Below are positions 14,939-18,171 of a stretch of 18,171 nt of DNA, piece after piece. The stretch lies in assembly GCA_020025735.1 (NCBI GenBank), contig JAHHRP010000025.1, positions 1 through 18,171 on the forward strand. The letters are read 5' to 3'. A program made the translations under genes and the position numbers. Position 1 is the stretch's first letter, and the number at the start of each line of letters is the position of its first letter. The stretch is from Evtepia sp. GTDB lineage: Bacteria > Bacillota > Clostridia > Oscillospirales > Oscillospiraceae. The notes under the pieces were generated by a model, which ran no database searches, was not told the DNA's origin, and saw nothing but the letters and a program-made list of their open reading frames with translations.

Positions 14939-15409
14939 TTACAGGCTGTTGAGCATCAAGAAGGACGCCAGCAAGCACAGGATGGCATAGAACTCCACCA
15001 TGATGGCCATGATGATGGCCTTAGAAAGCTCCTCCGAGCGTTTGGATACCAAAGATACTCCCGCAGCAGCGCAGCGTCCCTGTGCAATGGCGGAAAGCAG
15101 ACCGCCAATGGCCATAGGAAGGCAGGCCGCCAAGAACATCAGTCCCTCACCGGCTGTGAGCATCCGCAACTCCCCGGAAAAGAATCCCAGCTTCATCAGG
15201 GCAAAGAACCAAGCAACCAGACCGTATAGGCCCTGTGTGCCTGGGATGATCTGAAGAATCAGGATCTGAGAAAATTTCCCAGGATCGTTGGCAAGCACGC
15301 CAGCGCCTACTTCACCTACGCTGCCCACACCGCGGGCAGAGCCAGCACAAGCCAAGCCAACTGCCAGGGCCGCGCCGATAAATGCCAATGCAATTCCGAT
15401 TGTCTCCAT
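14939..15409 (-). CDS. atpK: V/A-type ATP synthase subunit K, second copy (rotor ring)
   Basis: A 156-residue, four-helix c-subunit of the 16-kDa NtpK type that forms the rotating membrane ring. The ion site of E. hirae NtpK is preserved: LQIIPGTQGLYG carries T58 and Q59 (T64/Q65 in E. hirae), SAIAQGR carries Q110, and MVEFYAIL carries the ion-binding E139 and the following Tyr (Y141). These are Na+ ligands in E. hirae, so Na+ coupling is likely (inference from family knowledge). The first hairpin has no carboxylate, so there is one ion site per polypeptide. AGGAGG lies 8 nt before the ATG. It is clearly related to, but different from, the gene just upstream (atpK1). Confidence 0.96.
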   Translation of the reverse strand: METIGIALAFIGAALAVGLACAGSARGVGSVGEVGAGVLANDPGKFSQILILQIIPGTQGLYGLVAWFFALMKLGFFSGELRMLTAGEGLMFLAACLPMAIGGLLSAIAQGRCAAAGVSLVSKRSEELSKAIIMAIMVEFYAILCLLASFLMLNSL

Positions 15410-15435
15410 GAGTGATTCCTCCTGTTCATAGCAAC

Positions 15436-15448
15436 GAGGCGCAGCCTC
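15436..15448 (-). other. Small GC hairpin between the two c-subunit genes
   Basis: GAGGC-TGC-GCCTC forms a 5-bp stem two bases after the atpK1 stop and before the strong ribosome site of atpK2. There is no T-run. It may have a role in mRNA processing or in setting the amount of c-subunit made, but it is short and could be chance. Confidence 0.3.
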
Positions 15449-15450
15449 TG

Positions 15451-15954
15451 TTAAAACTGAAAATGATTGAGCATCAAAAAGGATGCCAGAAGAGCCAAGA
15501 TGGCATAAAACTCCATCATAATGGCCAGGATAATTGACCGACTCAGGTCATTGGGCTTCTTTGCGATCAGAGAAAGTCCTCCTGCACAAATTCTGCCCTG
15601 CACGATGCCAAAAATTAGGCCGCCGATGGCCACAGGCATACATGCACCCAAAAATTCAAACCCTTGGTATGCAGATAGTTGGGCCATACCACCGGAGAAA
15701 AACCCCAGCTTTGTCAGGGCAAAAAACCAAATCACTAAGCCGTATAGACCTTGGGTTCCAGGTAAAATCTGCATCACCAGAACCCGAGAAAATTTTCCTG
15801 GGTCCACCGAAAGCAATCCTGCGCCGGCCCGTCCTACGGTACCAACACCAGTAGCTGATCCAGCGCAAGGCAGCGCCACCGCTAAGGCAGCGCCCAACAA
15901 AGCCACCGCCGTCCCCTCTAAGGGAATGGACTGAATGATCGCACCTACGCTCAT
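15451..15954 (-). CDS. atpK: V/A-type ATP synthase subunit K, first copy (rotor ring)
   Basis: A 167-residue four-helix c-subunit. It has the same ion-site set as the second copy: MQILPGTQGLYG (T67, Q68), GIVQGRI (Q119) and MMEFYAIL (E148, Y150). Both hairpins are Gly/Ala-rich and membrane-spanning (for example VALLGAALAVALPCAGSA at about 17-34). It differs from copy two mainly at the N terminus, which is about 8-9 residues longer, and in the loop around GGMAQLSAYQG. Its start overlaps the atpI stop by 4 nt (ATGA) and is preceded by GGGGAGG at about 7 nt, so it is translated efficiently. Confidence 0.96.
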   Translation of the reverse strand: MSVGAIIQSIPLEGTAVALLGAALAVALPCAGSATGVGTVGRAGAGLLSVDPGKFSRVLVMQILPGTQGLYGLVIWFFALTKLGFFSGGMAQLSAYQGFEFLGACMPVAIGGLIFGIVQGRICAGGLSLIAKKPNDLSRSIILAIMMEFYAILALLASFLMLNHFQF

Positions 15955-17921
15955 TCCACCACCTCCCCACTGTCTGTTGTGACATCCACATATTTGGTCT
16001 GGTACTTCAGCGGCTTAAATGGAATGCCGCCTTCTTTGTAAAACTTACTGAAAAACTCCAAGTATTGCAGCCGGGCCGCGTGGACATAGGTCCCAATGAT
16101 GTTGATTCCCATGTTAAATAGGTTGCCAACCAGAAAAATCACCAGGAACACCAAAATCCCAACCGGCTTCGGTAAGCCTTCTCCAGGCAGCGAAGCCAAA
16201 ATGTTGAACACCTGAGAAATAACCGCCGTGGCTAACATAAGAGCCATCAGCCGGCAGTAAGAGAGGATATCTCCCAGCCAACTGGTGATATCATACCAAC
16301 TGGCAATGCCGCCAAAGAATTTCCCAACAATCCCTTTCTTATGCCGCCCTTGGGTCAAAAGCAGTGCCAAAAAGCCCAAAATGACAACAACTGCAGTTTT
16401 TTGGAAGTAGGCAACTGCAATGCCTGCAAAGACAATCCACCAAGGAACTACGTCCAAAAAGCCCTCTATCGGTCTGCCGTCTCGAATTTCCATGTAAATG
16501 TGAACACACTGCCCAAAAAGCATATGGATTACCCCAAGGCCCAGTGCAATCCCCATGATCGTCATCGGGTCTTGGAGCGGATTGATGAGTGCAGGCATCG
16601 TCACAACATGTTCGGGAAAAAAGGCAGAGGTAAACTGATATATCGCATCCCCAAAGAAGCCACCCGTCAAAACACCAAAGACGGCAGTAGAAATCCCTAA
16701 GTACTGTCCCAACTGGAACATATATCCCATGGTTCCCTTAGGATGATACTTCTTGGTGATAACCAATGAGAGCAAAAACAGTACCAGTCCATAAGCCAAG
16801 TCGGCAAACATCATCCCAAAGAAAAGAACGAAAAAGCCAAAAATCAAGGGGTTTGGATCAATACCACCGTGGTAAACTGGCAGCGAGTACATTTCTGTCA
16901 CCATGTTGATACAGGAAATCCACTTGCGGTTTTTCAGCAATGTGGGCGGAGTATCTTCCGGTGTTGGATCTGCCAATTCATAAGCACAATCTAAAGCCTG
17001 CAACCCCTCCTCCAGCTTGTTCAGACCAGTTTGTGCCACCCAGCCTTCCAGAAACAGGACCGTACCATCTGTCAGGAGTTTTTCTCTTACCTGTTCTTTT
17101 TGTAAATCCTGTTCAATGCGATCTTGACAGATTTCCAGGCTTTTTTGCCGATCCTGAAAATGAACAATCTCTTGTATGATATTTTCTCTCTTCTGCTGGA
17201 TCTGTGTGATTTCTGCCTCCGTGCGGTGGATATTTTCCGCTGGGGTACCCGTCAAATCTTTCAGCCTGGTAATCCCATAACCATGCGTGCGCAAACACTT
17301 CGTGGCTTCGTCAATTTCTTCTTTACAGCAAACCAGTAAGACATATTTTTGGTGTTTGTCTTGAGAAACCTCTTGCAAATACGCCAATTCTGCGATCTGC
17401 GCCAGTTCTTCTTCCAGACTGCTCATATCTACCGTCGGGGGACAAGTTCCCAACTGGATGACAGTGGTTTCTGTCTCCTGAATCTCCAACGGAAGATCCA
17501 TCGCGGCCCAAGGCACCAGACTAGTCTTCAGATTCACCAAATTGGTTTCCTGCGTATTCAGCTTAGAAATCTGCCGCGTTCGGTCGTTGATCTCCTCAGC
17601 TAAGGATAAGGCTTCTGTAAGCATCTCTTCCTGGAAAAATTCCTTTTCCCGTACGGGCTGACGAAGGATAAATGGACCGGATTTATGATGGGTATATTTT
17701 TTTAATGTCTCCAAGGCAGCACGGATCGTTGCTGCCTGACTCTTGACCGCCAAGAGTGCAGAGGATTCTTGGGTGAGCAGTTCAGTCCATTCTGGGTCAT
17801 TCTGGACCTCTTTGGACTCCATCACCTCCACACAGCCGGCGTGCTGAAGCTGTGCCAGAAGCTGTTCCCGTTGGGAAGACAGAGAAAGCAACCGCAGACG
17901 CTTCATTTTTACAATCGCCAT
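15951..17921 (-). CDS. atpI: V/A-type ATP synthase subunit I (a-subunit, stator)
   Basis: The membrane stator that forms the ion half-channels against the K ring and anchors the peripheral stalk (E. hirae NtpI, yeast Vph1). The 656 residues are the usual length. The N-terminal half (1 to about 330) is cytoplasmic, with coiled-coil stretches at about 95-125 and 230-280. The C-terminal half is hydrophobic, with several membrane helices from about 357 (NPLIFGFFVLFFGMMFADL) to 615. The essential arginine is R557 in ILSYCRLMALMLA, and a second conserved arginine is R617 in HAARLQYLEFF; they match yeast R735 and R799. The ATG at 17921 comes one base after the stop of the G/H gene. Confidence 0.96.
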   Translation of the reverse strand: MAIVKMKRLRLLSLSSQREQLLAQLQHAGCVEVMESKEVQNDPEWTELLTQESSALLAVKSQAATIRAALETLKKYTHHKSGPFILRQPVREKEFFQEEMLTEALSLAEEINDRTRQISKLNTQETNLVNLKTSLVPWAAMDLPLEIQETETTVIQLGTCPPTVDMSSLEEELAQIAELAYLQEVSQDKHQKYVLLVCCKEEIDEATKCLRTHGYGITRLKDLTGTPAENIHRTEAEITQIQQKRENIIQEIVHFQDRQKSLEICQDRIEQDLQKEQVREKLLTDGTVLFLEGWVAQTGLNKLEEGLQALDCAYELADPTPEDTPPTLLKNRKWISCINMVTEMYSLPVYHGGIDPNPLIFGFFVLFFGMMFADLAYGLVLFLLSLVITKKYHPKGTMGYMFQLGQYLGISTAVFGVLTGGFFGDAIYQFTSAFFPEHVVTMPALINPLQDPMTIMGIALGLGVIHMLFGQCVHIYMEIRDGRPIEGFLDVVPWWIVFAGIAVAYFQKTAVVVILGFLALLLTQGRHKKGIVGKFFGGIASWYDITSWLGDILSYCRLMALMLATAVISQVFNILASLPGEGLPKPVGILVFLVIFLVGNLFNMGINIIGTYVHAARLQYLEFFSKFYKEGGIPFKPLKYQTKYVDVTTDSGEVVE

Positions 17922-17922
17922 A

Positions 17923-18171
17923 TTAGAACTCTACCACCCTTTCTACGATCCATTCCACTGCCTGATCCAGCCGCGGCCGAACCTCAGCCTTGACCTCTTC
18001 TTGCAAGTAGGATACTGCTCGATGACGGGTTTTTGCATTTTTTAAATCTTCTTGTTCTTCTTCCGTCATCATCTTCTTTACTTTCATTTCTGCTTCCCAA
18101 CGAGCTACCTCGATGATACCAGCCCCCTTCTTTTCTGCTTCTTCAATCAGGGCTTTTGCTGCTCTCTCCCC
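17923..18171 (-). CDS. V/A-type ATP synthase peripheral-stalk G/H subunit, 5' part outside window
   Basis: A frame open to the window edge encodes the last 82 residues of a small, highly charged, almost wholly helical protein (start GERAAKALIEEAEKKGAGII, end VERVVEF), closing with TAA at 17925-17923. This fits the peripheral-stalk partner of subunit E (E. hirae NtpF, Thermus G, archaeal AhaH), about 100-110 residues in total, so about 20-30 residues are missing. One base separates it from atpI, as expected for the first genes of this operon. Assignment rests on position, size and heptad-like composition, not on a catalytic motif. Confidence 0.8.
   Translation of the reverse strand, partial: GERAAKALIEEAEKKGAGIIEVARWEAEMKVKKMMTEEEQEDLKNAKTRHRAVSYLQEEVKAEVRPRLDQAVEWIVERVVEF

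Noticed and set aside
9000..18171. Possible inteins, frameshifts or mobile elements within the ATP synthase operon
   Set aside because: All complete subunits have normal family length and intact motifs; no inverted or direct repeats typical of insertion elements were seen.

Overview
The window looks like a chromosomal segment of a Gram-positive anaerobe, most likely a gut-type clostridium near Oscillospiraceae (inference). The reasons are moderate GC, strong AGGAGG-type ribosome binding sites, a sigma-A-type promoter, an asd-dapA lysine/diaminopimelate locus, and a complete V/A-type ATP synthase operon whose rotor residues match the Na+-coupled Enterococcus hirae enzyme. No tRNA, rRNA, IS element, CRISPR array or phage gene was seen.

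Layout. (1) 1-1790, plus strand: the 3' part of asd (aspartate-semialdehyde dehydrogenase) and a complete dapA (4-hydroxy-tetrahydrodipicolinate synthase), with a strong hairpin plus T-run between them. They are consecutive steps from aspartate towards diaminopimelate and lysine. dapB does not follow. (2) 1823-8893, minus strand: a compact three-gene operon with its own promoter (TTGAAA-17-TATAAT at 8893-8865) and overlapping genes. The first gene encodes a giant protein of about 1565 residues: an N-terminal HD domain, a long HEAT-like helical solenoid, a NadD-like nucleotidyltransferase domain, a GNAT-like region and a C-terminal phosphoribosyltransferase-like domain. The second encodes a lactate/malate dehydrogenase-like Rossmann protein with an unusual N-terminal extension and an altered active site. 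The third encodes a flavodoxin-fold protein with a four-cysteine cluster. I do not recognise this set as a described system; it is the main candidate for something new. The domain content suggests chemistry on adenylylated or pyridine nucleotides or a related metabolite, but the substrate is unknown. (3) 8971-18171, minus strand: the V/A-type ATP synthase operon, read from the right edge as G/H stalk (partial), I, K1, K2, E, C, F, A, B, D, ending in a strong terminator at 8971-9014. Two different c-subunit genes lie in tandem. Most genes overlap or sit a few bases apart; the exceptions are short hairpin-bearing gaps after K1 and after F.

How the parts work together. The ATP synthase genes form one machine: A/B catalytic head, D/F/C central rotor and K docking, E and G/H peripheral stalk, and I/K membrane motor. 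asd and dapA serve cell-wall diaminopimelate and lysine. The middle operon is separated from the ATPase by terminator and promoter, and converges on dapA, so it is probably an independent unit.
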